A stretch of 38,850 bases of DNA from Acidobacteriota bacterium (GTDB lineage: Bacteria; Acidobacteriota; Terriglobia; UBA7540): NCBI GenBank assembly GCA_003165315.1, contig PLSX01000133.1:1-38850 (forward strand), written 5' to 3'. Both the position numbers and the translations under genes were made by a program. Positions within the stretch are counted from its first letter, which is position 1. Each line of letters begins with the position of its first letter. This document shows, piece by piece, positions 8,776-17,120 of this stretch. The notes beneath the pieces were generated by a model. It did no database searches. It was given only the letters and a program-made list of their open reading frames with translations, and had not been told where the DNA came from.

Positions 8776-8806
8776 TTGTCCATCTATTTGTTGGACACTA
8801 CACTAG
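8776..8806. repeat. right terminal inverted repeat of the IS630 element
   Basis: This is the reverse complement of the left repeat with four mismatches. It lies directly upstream of the transposase reading frame and should therefore also contain or border its promoter. The host gene at 8870 starts 64 bases beyond the repeat. Confidence 0.85.
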
Positions 8807-8869
8807 TGATATATTGCTCCAAGGTACCGTTTCAGAATTTTAGGGTAACTGCCAAGGAGAGAAACTGAT

Positions 8870-9832
8870 ATGAATGCCGCCGTCGTCAGCGCCTTCGGTG
8901 CGCCTCCTCGCTACGCTTCGTTCCCCGATCCCGTCGCCGGCCAGGGAGAGAAGCTTGTAACCGTAACCGCCGCGGGCCTTCATCCCATCGTGAAGGCGCT
9001 GGCAAGCGGGACTCACTACGGCAGCACAGGCGAATTGCCACTGGTTCCCGGCGTCGACGGTGTGGGCAGATTGCAGGATGGCTCGCGGGTTTACTTCAAC
9101 TCCGCGCGACCACCCTTTGGCACCTTCGCTGAGCGGTCGCTGGCATCCGACCGCATGTGCCTGCTCCTGCCAGATGGAATCGACGACGTGACCGCCGCGG
9201 GGATTGCCAATCCGGGCATGTCTTCCTGGGTGGCGCTTTCGGCGCGGGCGAAGTTTGTGGCAGGAGAAAGCCTATTGATCCTCGGCGCCACAGGTGTTGC
9301 CGGGCAGATGGCGGTGAAAATCGCCAAACGCCGAGGCGCGCGACGAGTGGTTGCCGTGGGCCGCAATCCCCAAGCTCTGGAAAAGCTGAAAGAATTGGGC
9401 GCCGACGCCGTCATCTCCCTCGACCAGGAGAACAATGCGGTGGTCTCTGCATTTCGCCGCGAGCTGGCGGAATCTGGAGTGGATATCGTCCTTGATTATC
9501 TCTGGGGGTCTCCTGCCGAAGCCATGATCGCCGCGATTGCGCAGAAAGGGCTTCAGAAGGCGGCGCCGCGCATTCGCTATGTCCAGATTGGGGAGAGCGC
9601 GGGAAAAACCATCGCCCTTCCAGGCAGCACATTGCGCAGTTCGGGACTGGAAATTCTCGGCAGCGGTTTCGGCAGCGCGTCCCTCGACCAGATGCGGCAA
9701 GCCCTGATTGAGTTATTCAACGCAGCGGCACAAACGCCCTTCAAATTCAGTACCAAAGCCGTCCCTCTGCGCGACGTTGAAGCCGCCTGGAACAGCCCTG
9801 AACACGGTGTGCGATTGGTGTTTCAACCATGA
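8870..9832 (+). CDS. quinone oxidoreductase-like, zinc-free MDR family protein
   Basis: This 320-residue protein belongs to the medium-chain dehydrogenase/reductase superfamily, quinone-reductase branch, which reduces quinones or activated alkenes with NAD(P)H. An N-terminal GroES-like domain (about 1-120) leads into a Rossmann fold with the nucleotide-binding motif GATGVAG at 139-145 and a following basic loop (VGRNPQALEKLKELGADAV). The Cys-rich structural zinc loop and catalytic zinc ligands of alcohol dehydrogenases are absent, consistent with the zinc-free group. AAGGAGA at 8854-8860 gives a good 9-nt spacing to ATG 8870. The insertion sequence ends only ~64 bases upstream, so the native promoter may have been displaced. 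The true substrate cannot be read from sequence. Confidence 0.88.
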   Translation: MNAAVVSAFGAPPRYASFPDPVAGQGEKLVTVTAAGLHPIVKALASGTHYGSTGELPLVPGVDGVGRLQDGSRVYFNSARPPFGTFAERSLASDRMCLLLPDGIDDVTAAGIANPGMSSWVALSARAKFVAGESLLILGATGVAGQMAVKIAKRRGARRVVAVGRNPQALEKLKELGADAVISLDQENNAVVSAFRRELAESGVDIVLDYLWGSPAEAMIAAIAQKGLQKAAPRIRYVQIGESAGKTIALPGSTLRSSGLEILGSGFGSASLDQMRQALIELFNAAAQTPFKFSTKAVPLRDVEAAWNSPEHGVRLVFQP

Positions 9833-9927
9833 ACGGCTGGGACGTTGCCCAATTCCGCTTCGAAAGATGCCGTTAGGAAGATGGAAAATACATTTCGCGG
9901 CCACTGCCGCCACGGGAACGCAGCACT

Positions 9928-10347
9928 ATGACTCATCAACAACAGTTTTCTGTTCGTACCAAAGGCCACGGAGACATTCACGACATCACCGCTCAAGTCG
10001 CGGCCGCCGTTGAAGCGTCTGACATTCAGACGGGCACGGTGAACGTCTTCAATATTGGGAGCACGGCGGCGATTGGCACCATCGAGTTTGAACCAGGATT
10101 GCAGCAAGACCTTCCATCCATCCTGAACAAACTCATTCCCCCCAGCCGCAGCTATGGGCATGAGCAGATGTGGCACGACGGCAATGGCCATTCGCATTTG
10201 CAGGCGACCCTGCTGGGGCCATCACTGACCGTGCCCATCGCCGGAGGGAACCTGCTTCTGGGCACATGGCAGCAGATCTTCCATCTTGAGTGCGACGTGC
10301 GCGGCCGCGAGCGTCAGGTCGTGGTGACAGTGATGGGTGACAAGTGA
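9928..10347 (+). CDS. YjbQ/UPF0047 family protein (secondary thiamine-phosphate synthase-like)
   Basis: This small protein of 139 residues matches the YjbQ/UPF0047 family end to end. Visible family blocks are the mid-strand NIGSTAAI, the block YGHEQMWHDGNGHSHLQATL with several His and Asp residues, the segment LLGPSLTVPI, and the C-terminal GTWQQIFHLECD with an Arg-rich end. Family members form compact trimers. Some can complement a thiE mutant, hence the 'secondary thiamine-phosphate synthase' label, but the physiological role is unresolved. It sits 95 bases after the quinone reductase and just ahead of an ABC transporter pair in the same direction, so co-transcription is likely. The Shine-Dalgarno sequence is weak. 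No thiamine riboswitch or other thi gene is visible nearby. Confidence 0.9.
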   Translation: MTHQQQFSVRTKGHGDIHDITAQVAAAVEASDIQTGTVNVFNIGSTAAIGTIEFEPGLQQDLPSILNKLIPPSRSYGHEQMWHDGNGHSHLQATLLGPSLTVPIAGGNLLLGTWQQIFHLECDVRGRERQVVVTVMGDK

Positions 10348-10385
10348 GTTCCCACGGCGCGCCGCAATCCGGTATGATGCTGCCC

Positions 10386-11315
10386 ATGAACGTTGCCGTT
10401 CGCTGCAAGGGACTTCGCAAAACCTATGAGGGCAATGTCGAGGCCGTCCGCGGGCTTGATCTGGAGATCTATGCCGGCGAGTGCTTCGGTCTGCTCGGTC
10501 CCAATGGAGCGGGCAAGACGACCACCATCGAGATTCTGGAAGGATTGCTGGAGCCGACTTCGGGAGAGGTCGAAATTCTGGGGAATAGCTGGAAGACAAA
10601 GAACCGCGAAATCCGCGAGCTGCTGGGAATCTCGCTGCAGGAAACTCGCCTGACCGAAAAGCTGACTGTGCGCGAAACGCTGGAATTGTTCGCCAGCTTC
10701 TATAAACGCCCGCGCTCAGTTGAGGAAGTGATGGCGGAGTTGGCCCTCACGGAAAAATCCGAGGCTTGGGTGGGAAAGCTCTCGGGCGGGCAAAAACAGC
10801 GCCTCGCCGTGGCAACGGCGCTCGTGGCTAATCCCAAAATCCTCTTCCTCGATGAACCCACCACGGGGCTTGATCCGCAAAGCCGGCGCCAGCTTTGGGA
10901 GATCATCGGCAGGTTCCAGGAACGCGGCGGCACGGTGCTGCTGACCACGCATTACATGGACGAGGCCGAACGACTCTGCGACCGCCTAGCCATCATCGAT
11001 CATGGCCAAACCATCGCTGCGGGGACAACCCCGGACTTGATCGAGCGCCTGGGCGGCCACCATATGGTGGAGTTTGACGCGACAGGAATGGTCGCGGGAG
11101 AGCTGGAACCCTGGCGCGCGCTGCCGGGCGTGGAAGCTGTGCATGAAGAGGATGGCCGCGTGGTGCTGAGCGTGCGCGAGCCGCATGAGACCATCCCCGC
11201 ACTGCTTGCGGCCATCCACAACCGCAGCGGCCGGCTGCTGCACCTCACCACCCGCCAGGCCAGTTTGGAGGATGTATTCGTCCACCTTACCGGGCGACAT
11301 TTGCGTGAGGACTAA
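10386..11315 (+). CDS. ABC transporter ATP-binding protein (ABC-2 exporter type)
   Basis: This cytoplasmic ATPase powers the export permease encoded immediately downstream. ATG 10386 gives 309 residues; upstream in-frame starts exist at 10374 (ATG) and 10344 (GTG, overlapping the YjbQ stop by 4 nt). The 10386 start is preferred because the ABC fold begins at once (VAVRCKGLRKTYEG), though none has a clear ribosome site. Walker A is GPNGAGKT 38-45, the Q-loop follows near ISLQE, the signature LSGGQ is 132-136, Walker B ends with E157 (FLDEPTTGLD) and the switch His is H189. The extra ~100-residue C-terminal domain is typical of DrrA/CcmA-like exporters of drugs, lipids or polysaccharide. The substrate is unknown. 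It is closely similar in layout to the ATPase at 27932-28864. Confidence 0.9.
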   Translation: MNVAVRCKGLRKTYEGNVEAVRGLDLEIYAGECFGLLGPNGAGKTTTIEILEGLLEPTSGEVEILGNSWKTKNREIRELLGISLQETRLTEKLTVRETLELFASFYKRPRSVEEVMAELALTEKSEAWVGKLSGGQKQRLAVATALVANPKILFLDEPTTGLDPQSRRQLWEIIGRFQERGGTVLLTTHYMDEAERLCDRLAIIDHGQTIAAGTTPDLIERLGGHHMVEFDATGMVAGELEPWRALPGVEAVHEEDGRVVLSVREPHETIPALLAAIHNRSGRLLHLTTRQASLEDVFVHLTGRHLRED

Positions 11316-11411
11316 GATGAATTCGGATTGGGGCCCGGCCTGAGATTCGAGGGCGAATAGGCCGGAGTTTCCCGGCGAATGGCGGTATAACGCGGCATAA
11401 GTGAGGCATAG

Positions 11412-12560
11412 ATGGAGCATCAAAGCGAGGTGAGTGCCCGCGAAGCGTCACCCTCATTCCAGAAGGTCGATAATTCGATAATTGCGCCAGAAACGGGCCG
11501 TTGGAAGAGCTATCGGTTCCTGCTGATCGCCCGGCTTAAGGAGATGTATCGCGAGCCGGAGGTTATCTTCTGGGTCTTTATCTTCCCTATTTTGTTGGCT
11601 TTAGGGCTAGGCATCGCATTCCGCAATAAACCTGCCGATGTCAGCCGTGTCGTTGTCGTGGCGGGGCCGGAGGCCAGCCAAGCAATGGATTTGCTCCATC
11701 AGCCGGGCGTGATGGCGACGGTGCATGCGGATGTGCTTCCCGCCGCGGAAGCGCTCAACCAGTTCCGGTTGGGCAAATACGATCTGGTGGTGACGCCGCG
11801 CGGCCACAGCGCCGACGGGACCACGGGAGGATTTGAATACCTTTACGATCCGGCCCGACCGGAAAGCGTTTTGGCCCGGAGTATCACGGATGACGCGCTT
11901 CAGGTAGCGGCAGGAAGGAAGGACCGCATCCCCACCAGCGCCCGCATCTCCAGCGAGCCCGGGGCGCGCTACATCGACTTCCTGATTCCGGGGCTGTTAG
12001 GCATGAACTTGATGAATTCCGGCATGTGGGGCATCGGGTTTGCGCTTGTGGATCTACGCCAGCGCAAGCTGCTGAAGCGCTTCGTGGCCAGTCCGATGCG
12101 GCGCAGTGATTTCCTTCTGGCGCTCGCCAGCAGCCGCCTGATCTTGATGCTGATTGAGTTGGGACTTCTGCTCGGATTCGGCGCGCTGGTGTTTCACATG
12201 CGTGTGGTGGGATCGTGGACGTCCATCATCGTCATCAGCGGACTCGGGGCGCTAAGCTTTGGCGGCATCGGACTGCTCACCGCCAGCCGCGCGCAGAAGA
12301 TTGAGACGGTCAGCGGGCTGATCAACCTCGTCATGATGCCGATGTGGATCCTCTCAGGAGTCTTCTTCTCCTACGAGCGATTCCCTGCCCTCCTCCACCC
12401 GCTGATCAAGGCGCTTCCACTCACCGCTTTGAATGACGCCCTCCGCGCTGCAATCCTGGAAGGCGCGCCCCTAACCCACCAAACGGGGAGGCTCCTGGTA
12501 ATGAGCTTATGGGGAGTTGTTTCCTACCTGTTGGCCGTCCGCTGGTTCCGCTGGACTTAA
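11412..12560 (+). CDS. ABC-2 type transporter permease
   Basis: This 382-residue integral membrane partner of the preceding ATPase starts 96 bases after it. Its topology follows the ABC-2 pattern: a cytoplasmic N-terminus and amphipathic segment, a first helix at about 52-70, a large extracytoplasmic domain of ~115 residues (about 72-187), then five helices (about 190-212, 235-262, 270-292, 302-320, 360-377). The periplasmic loop between helices 1 and 2 makes it a NodJ/YhhJ-like long permease rather than the short type. The motif-rich second half (LRQRKLLKRFVASPMRRSDFLLALASSR) is the conserved ABC-2 cytoplasmic hairpin that docks on the ATPase. The TAA stop overlaps the stop of the convergent rhamnosidase gene. 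Confidence 0.9.
   Translation: MEHQSEVSAREASPSFQKVDNSIIAPETGRWKSYRFLLIARLKEMYREPEVIFWVFIFPILLALGLGIAFRNKPADVSRVVVVAGPEASQAMDLLHQPGVMATVHADVLPAAEALNQFRLGKYDLVVTPRGHSADGTTGGFEYLYDPARPESVLARSITDDALQVAAGRKDRIPTSARISSEPGARYIDFLIPGLLGMNLMNSGMWGIGFALVDLRQRKLLKRFVASPMRRSDFLLALASSRLILMLIELGLLLGFGALVFHMRVVGSWTSIIVISGLGALSFGGIGLLTASRAQKIETVSGLINLVMMPMWILSGVFFSYERFPALLHPLIKALPLTALNDALRAAILEGAPLTHQTGRLLVMSLWGVVSYLLAVRWFRWT
12557..12560. other. shared stop-codon tetranucleotide between convergent genes
   Basis: The palindrome TTAA holds both TAA stops: the ABC permease stops at 12558-12560 on the plus strand, and the rhamnosidase stops at 12557-12559 on the minus strand. There is therefore no room for a terminator between them, and the two transcripts must overlap at their 3' ends. 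Confidence 0.85.
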
Positions 12561-15379
12561 TCCACGGAAAAACTGTAGCGCCCGGAGGCGACTTGGTAAA
12601 CGGCAGCACCATCTTCCCATCGCAGGTATTTCACCCCAACGGACTGAGCCGCAGGTTTGCCGCTTTCCGTCACATCCGCGCCCGCTTGGGCGGGAACATA
12701 GACAACCGCGTTGGTGTTGGGTGGAATGGTTATGTTGAGTGTGACCTTGCCGTTGGTGACGTTCCAATGCGACTCGATTTTGCCATAAATGGAATTATAG
12801 CTGGCTTTCACCCAGGCCAGGTCGCCCGGGATGGCGGGCTTAATAACGATCTTCCTAAACCCCGGAACAGTGGGGTCGCTCCCGATCCCGGCCAGGTCGT
12901 GATAGAACCATTCGATGATGTGGCCGAGCATAAAGTGATTTTGGGATGAATCCCGTCCCGCATCCCAAGCCTCGGTGAGGCTGGTGGCGCCCATCTTAAG
13001 CTGGTATCCATAGCCGGGGCGATCCGATTGGTTGTTCATGGCGTAAATGACATCAGACCTGCCGCCTTCGGCCAGCGCCCGCAGCAAGTAACGGTAGCCA
13101 ACATCGCCCGCGGTCAGGGCATTGCCGCGCTGCTTCACGTCCCTGACCACGGCATCAAGGACAGCAGCACGATATTCGGGGGGCACAAGTCCCATCGCCA
13201 GCGGCATCGAGTTTGCGCATTGCGATCCCTGCGCGTATTGCTTGCGTGCAGAGTCAAAGAACTGCTGGTTGAAGGCTGCGGCAATGTTGTGGGCCAGCTC
13301 TTCATACTTCGCCGCATCGCCCGGGTTGCCCAAAACTCCGGCAACTTTGGCCAGCACCGCCGCGTCGGCATAGTAGAACGCTGTGGCCGTTAGCGGAACA
13401 GGCGTAAGTTGGGCAAACCGTGGCGGCTTGGGGCCGATGTCAAACCAATCTCCCAATCCGTAAGAGACGATGAAATTCTGCGAACGGCTGCCCAGGTACG
13501 CGACGTACCGCTGCATGGCGGCGTAGTGCTGGCGCAGCAATTCCACGTCGCCTGTCCATTCGTACTGCTGCCAGGCGCAAAGCACGAAGGCGCTGCCCCA
13601 TTCGGGCGAATCACGGAAGCCGTCGGACATGGGAACGTACTCGGGTGCAGTATCCGGCACCATACCATCGCTCATCTGGCTGTCGGCCATGTCATTCATG
13701 CCCTTTGTGTAGAGTGGGGCCATGTCAAACTCGTAGCGCAGTGAGGGGCCATTCAGATGATATTGTTCCAACCAGCCCAAGCGCTCGCGATGCGGGCAAT
13801 CGGTGAGCACGCTCACCATATTGCTTTCCTGCGCCCAGTGCACCAGCGTCCGAATGCGATTGAAGAGATCGTTGGAAGAAGAGAATTCGCCGACGGCCTC
13901 GGAAGCGGAATGCACCACCACGCCTTCCAGGGATTCAACCACAGGCCGGGCCTTGCCTGCCGGCGCGGTGCATTCCACCTGAAGGTATCGGCTGCCGTGG
14001 TAGAAGAACTTTGGAAACCACTCCTCCTCACCTTGACCGGAAAGGGTATATTGCCAGTAGGCATCGCCGCCGCCGACGGAGCCGCGATCCACAGTGCCGT
14101 CAGGTTTCACAAGTTCAGCCGGGGTGATGCGCACCATGGAGCCTGCGGGACCCTTTACTCTGAGTCGCGGAATCAGGGAGACGTTCTGGCCCATGTCGTA
14201 GACCGCCGTGCCTTCAGCTATTGGGTTGATGTGAACAGGACTCAGACTCTCATATGGACGAATAGGCGGAGCAGCGCAGGAGAGGCCGCGCAATTTCCCT
14301 CCCGGCCCGGCGGTTGCCACGGCTTTTTCCCAGCTTGTGTCGGCAAAGCCGGGCAGGGACCAACCCCTGCGCGCGAGCCGCGCATCGTAATCTTCACCGC
14401 CATAGACGGAAGAAAACGTGATGGGGCCGGGATGAACGCGCCAGTCCTCACCAGTCCCGATCTCATCCACAGTTCCATCAGCATATTCGAGTCGCAATTC
14501 GCCCATGGCCTTCAGTGGACCAAACGATCCGATAAACTTTGCGTAGCGGCCTCCGCGAACGTTATACATCCCATCGGCGAGCTGAAGTCCGACGGCATTA
14601 TTGCCGGCTCGCAGAAAGGGTGTCACATCGTAGGTGTCGTACAGCACCGTCTTGTCGTATCTTGTCCAGCCAGGCGCCAGCAAGTCCTCACTGACGCGTC
14701 GGCCGTTGAGGGTCAACTCGTATTGACCCAGGCCACAGACATGCACCACCGCGCGCGTGAGACGCGGCTTCACTACAAAATCCCGACGCAGCAACATGGT
14801 GGGAGAAACTCGGGGTGGAGGCGAATCATAGGGTGGCGGCAGCGGCCCTCCCATGGTATGGATTCCCGCAAACGCGGGGCTTTCCGTCACTGCGTGGCCA
14901 GCGCTGATCCACACCGCATGCCAATCCGCCTCATTGAGAACTCCCATGGTCCACGAGGCAGGTTCGCTCCACGCGGAAGGTTGTTCATGCTCGTCCCAGA
15001 TCCTGACTTTCCAATAGACCCGTTGAGACGAAGCCAGAGTTTTGCCTGCGTACTCCAGTTGGTTGGATTGATCCGATTGGACGCGGCCCGAATCCCAGAG
15101 GTCACCGTGATCCTTCGCGAGGAGCGTTGATGTGGAAGCCACGAGAATGCGATAAGCAGATTGCCGAGCTCCGCGCTGGCCACTGAGCATGATCCAGCTC
15201 AGGCGGGGGGCACGCAGGTCGATGCCTAGCGGGTTGACGCGATCTTCGCAGCGCAAGCGGTCAACCGAGGAAGATGCTTGCGCCGGTGAGGGCGAAACTG
15301 CCAGCATGAGAACAATGAAAATCAGACCGGCCATTCGCCGGATCAGGCCTGAAGAATTCATCATCATGATGTCATCCAT
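12557..15379 (-). CDS. secreted alpha-L-rhamnosidase, GH78 family
   Basis: This 940-residue exported glycosidase is predicted to release L-rhamnose from rhamnosides. An N-terminal signal peptide (hydrophobic core at about 16-33, then SPAQA) follows a short cluster of start candidates; the second ATG group five codons in is equally plausible. Domains follow the standard GH78 order: an Ig-like N-domain (about 37-145, LRCEDRVNPLGIDLRAPRLSW), a Bac_rhamnosid_N sandwich (about 150-370), a concanavalin-like module (about 380-490), the six-hairpin catalytic domain (about 495-840) and a C-terminal beta domain. The active-site block TDCPHRERLGWLEQ holds D527, E532 and E538, the last replacing the Asp found in some relatives. 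It is a complete, typical GH78 of the Bacteroides/Acidobacteria type, quite different from the 791-residue GH78 protein at 2783. It converges on the ABC permease gene. Confidence 0.95.
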   Translation of the reverse strand: MDDIMMMNSSGLIRRMAGLIFIVLMLAVSPSPAQASSSVDRLRCEDRVNPLGIDLRAPRLSWIMLSGQRGARQSAYRILVASTSTLLAKDHGDLWDSGRVQSDQSNQLEYAGKTLASSQRVYWKVRIWDEHEQPSAWSEPASWTMGVLNEADWHAVWISAGHAVTESPAFAGIHTMGGPLPPPYDSPPPRVSPTMLLRRDFVVKPRLTRAVVHVCGLGQYELTLNGRRVSEDLLAPGWTRYDKTVLYDTYDVTPFLRAGNNAVGLQLADGMYNVRGGRYAKFIGSFGPLKAMGELRLEYADGTVDEIGTGEDWRVHPGPITFSSVYGGEDYDARLARRGWSLPGFADTSWEKAVATAGPGGKLRGLSCAAPPIRPYESLSPVHINPIAEGTAVYDMGQNVSLIPRLRVKGPAGSMVRITPAELVKPDGTVDRGSVGGGDAYWQYTLSGQGEEEWFPKFFYHGSRYLQVECTAPAGKARPVVESLEGVVVHSASEAVGEFSSSNDLFNRIRTLVHWAQESNMVSVLTDCPHRERLGWLEQYHLNGPSLRYEFDMAPLYTKGMNDMADSQMSDGMVPDTAPEYVPMSDGFRDSPEWGSAFVLCAWQQYEWTGDVELLRQHYAAMQRYVAYLGSRSQNFIVSYGLGDWFDIGPKPPRFAQLTPVPLTATAFYYADAAVLAKVAGVLGNPGDAAKYEELAHNIAAAFNQQFFDSARKQYAQGSQCANSMPLAMGLVPPEYRAAVLDAVVRDVKQRGNALTAGDVGYRYLLRALAEGGRSDVIYAMNNQSDRPGYGYQLKMGATSLTEAWDAGRDSSQNHFMLGHIIEWFYHDLAGIGSDPTVPGFRKIVIKPAIPGDLAWVKASYNSIYGKIESHWNVTNGKVTLNITIPPNTNAVVYVPAQAGADVTESGKPAAQSVGVKYLRWEDGAAVYQVASGRYSFSVD

Positions 15380-15485
15380 TTCTTTGAGTTATTCAAGCCT
15401 GCCCAATCGGCAGGGGGCATGAGCGGGCCCTTCGGTGCAATATAAATCTGACCATGTTGGTGGGAGAAATTCGGACACCCTTATT

Positions 15486-16802
15486 TTACCGGGCATTATC
15501 GATGGCATCCAGAAGCTGGTCTGGGGGTTGATACTGGCCCTGGGCGTTCAGAACCACAAAGTTGTAATTCGTGCCTCTCTTCGTGCGGATATGAAATGCC
15601 CCAATCGCCACCAGGTAGACGGCGTTGCGGCGAGCCTCTTTTATCGAATCCAGGCGGATTTCATAATTATGCACACCGGCGCCGCCGTTGGTGCTTCTTG
15701 CGCCTTTGTAATAGATCATGCCATTGCCGATGGCCATAATCCCGGCGCAGTAATCCTTGCCGCTCTGCCCGTGGTCATGCGCCACAGTAAAGGTCACCAG
15801 ACCCTTGCGCGGCCCCTTCAATGAGGGAGGCGGAACGGGCTGCGGCGTAATCTGGGCCTGTGTGGGAGGCGCGGTGAGGCGGATTTGACGGGTGATGTTC
15901 CTGGTTCCGTTGTACCACGTAATCTGCACAACTTCGCCGGCTTGATGCGTTGCCAACGCGGCCCTGAGATCCTGGGGGTTGGATGTCTGTTGTCCGTTGA
16001 CGGCCAGAATGGTGTCATAGGCCTTCAATCCCGCTTGGGAGGCAGGACCGCCAGGTTGGGTTCCGGAGATCACCACACCGCGCGCGCCTTCGGGCTGTTG
16101 TGTGGCGGGAAGGATTCCGAGGTACCCGGGCTGGTTCACGGCCACGGGGGGCTCAGGCGCGGGATTGACAGGCTCAGGATTGACAGGTTCGGGACTGGGG
16201 GACACAGGGTTAGGTTCGGGAGCGGGCGGAGGAGTTTCCACCCGTTGCAAGGTTGCGGCAACCGTGGTAACGCGGCCTTGTTCAACGGTGATAGTCTGTT
16301 CAGAATCCTGATACCCGCTCAGCGAGATGCGCACTGTGTGCTTGCCGGGAGTAAGCTGGACGATCTTCAGGCGGCCTTGTTGGCTGGTCGTTCCCACCGG
16401 CGTATCGTCAATATAGACCTGGCTCTGGCCGGGATTCGACTCAATCAACAGCGTGGGTGGGGAGGCGGAAGGCGCCGGATGCGGGCTGGGCGCAGGGGGA
16501 GTCGTGACATGGGGCGCAATTGAACGCAACGTTTGAATCAGGTCATCCGTGCCACCCGCGTCGCGAATTCGCTGCGCCACAGCGGGAGTAACTTGAAAGG
16601 AGATGCCCGCCTTCTGCGCCTCCTGTGCCACTTCATCGCTCTTCACGTCGCCCGTCAGCAGATTGACGATATCGTCAACGCTCAGCTTTCGGCCGGATTT
16701 CTGTGCATTTCCAAGGGAGGGGGCAAAGGCAAAGACAGCCGTCAACGCCAGGAGCAAAGCGAGAGTCTTCAGAAATCGGTTGTCACCTGAATGCGAGCAC
16801 AT
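15486..16802 (-). CDS. exported PEGA- and PDZ-domain protein
   Basis: This 438-residue protein has a signal peptide (about 1-33, cleavage near GNAQ). A helical segment follows (about 38-95), then a Pro-rich linker, a PEGA domain (about 117-188; LLIESNPGQSQVYIDDTPVG...LTPGKHTVRISLSGY) and a second Pro/Glu linker with the repeat EPVNP. Next are a PDZ domain (about 225-310; GYLGI, PASQAGLKAYDTILAVNG) and a ~100-residue C-terminal module (about 335-438) that I do not recognise. PEGA domains usually lie on cell-surface proteins, and PDZ domains bind exposed peptide ends, so this is probably a periplasmic or envelope scaffold without enzymatic residues. The gene stands alone, with 106 bases to the rhamnosidase gene start. 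The C-terminal part mentions a 'PH-like' pattern (strands plus a final helix, PDQLLDAIDNA), but I am not sure of it. Confidence 0.82.
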   Translation of the reverse strand: MCSHSGDNRFLKTLALLLALTAVFAFAPSLGNAQKSGRKLSVDDIVNLLTGDVKSDEVAQEAQKAGISFQVTPAVAQRIRDAGGTDDLIQTLRSIAPHVTTPPAPSPHPAPSASPPTLLIESNPGQSQVYIDDTPVGTTSQQGRLKIVQLTPGKHTVRISLSGYQDSEQTITVEQGRVTTVAATLQRVETPPPAPEPNPVSPSPEPVNPEPVNPAPEPPVAVNQPGYLGILPATQQPEGARGVVISGTQPGGPASQAGLKAYDTILAVNGQQTSNPQDLRAALATHQAGEVVQITWYNGTRNITRQIRLTAPPTQAQITPQPVPPPSLKGPRKGLVTFTVAHDHGQSGKDYCAGIMAIGNGMIYYKGARSTNGGAGVHNYEIRLDSIKEARRNAVYLVAIGAFHIRTKRGTNYNFVVLNAQGQYQPPDQLLDAIDNAR

Positions 16803-17042
16803 GAGCTTTTCCCGGTAAATGACCTCGCCCTTTTTTTATATCGCTATCGGCGGGTCACGTCAAGGCCGCTGGAAACTTTGGGGGCGGGAAACTGTGGTGA
16901 AATCAGCAGTCCGGATTGGCTGAAGAGAGCATTTGGATGCACGAGCTTCAATGGCATGGCGGGAATTTCGGAGAGGGCGCGTCTTACATGTCTTTATAGA
17001 TGCGGCTTGTTACTGTGCCTGCCATTTCCTGTGCCATGGCCA

Positions 17043-17063
17043 TCCCGATCAAGAGCATCGGGA
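17043..17063. terminator. perfect 7-bp hairpin downstream of the efflux operon
   Basis: TCCCGAT and ATCGGGA pair perfectly around a 7-base loop, about 60 bases past the stop of the outer-membrane channel gene. There is no T-run on the minus strand, so an intrinsic terminator is only a weak suggestion. It may instead be part of a repeat element together with the palindrome at 17081-17101. Confidence 0.35.
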
Positions 17064-17080
17064 CGGGTCCTGGCCATGCT

Positions 17081-17101
17081 CGGGCACTTGCAAGATGCCC
17101 G
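17081..17101. repeat. near-perfect palindrome
   Basis: CGGGCA, then the self-complementary CTTGCAAG, then TGCCCG form a 20-base palindrome interrupted by one extra A. It ends ~20 bases from the stop codon of the channel gene at 17121. The phrase resembles short mobile palindromic units of soil bacteria; only a genome-wide search would show this. Confidence 0.45.
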
Positions 17102-17120
17102 TGGCACAACCTCCGTAGGT

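Larger units (their letters stand above)
7596..8806 (-). mobile_element. IS630-family insertion sequence with 31-bp terminal inverted repeats
   Basis: A single transposase gene is flanked by imperfect inverted repeats at 7596-7626 and 8776-8806. They match at 27 of 31 positions, including a perfect outer 16 bp (CTAGTGTAGTGTCCAA). The element is about 1.2 kb, normal for IS630. This family inserts at TA and duplicates it. The TA at 7597-7598 and at 8804-8805 could be that duplication, making the element proper 7599-8803 (1205 bp). Three further matching bases outside each end (CAC/GTG) leave the exact boundary uncertain by a few bases. Both ends and the transposase frame are intact, so the element may be active or recently inserted. 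Confidence 0.88.
16803..17120. other. intergenic with nested inverted repeats
   Basis: This 318-base gap follows the efflux channel gene and precedes the PEGA/PDZ gene, both on the minus strand. It holds two adjacent hairpins (listed separately) and no supportable gene. The bases nearest 16803-16860 should contain the PEGA/PDZ promoter. Confidence 0.5.

Noticed and set aside
13757..15130. 457-codon plus-strand frame inside the second rhamnosidase gene
   Set aside because: It is the antisense of a clearly recognised GH78 coding region; it has no homology pattern and arises from codon bias.
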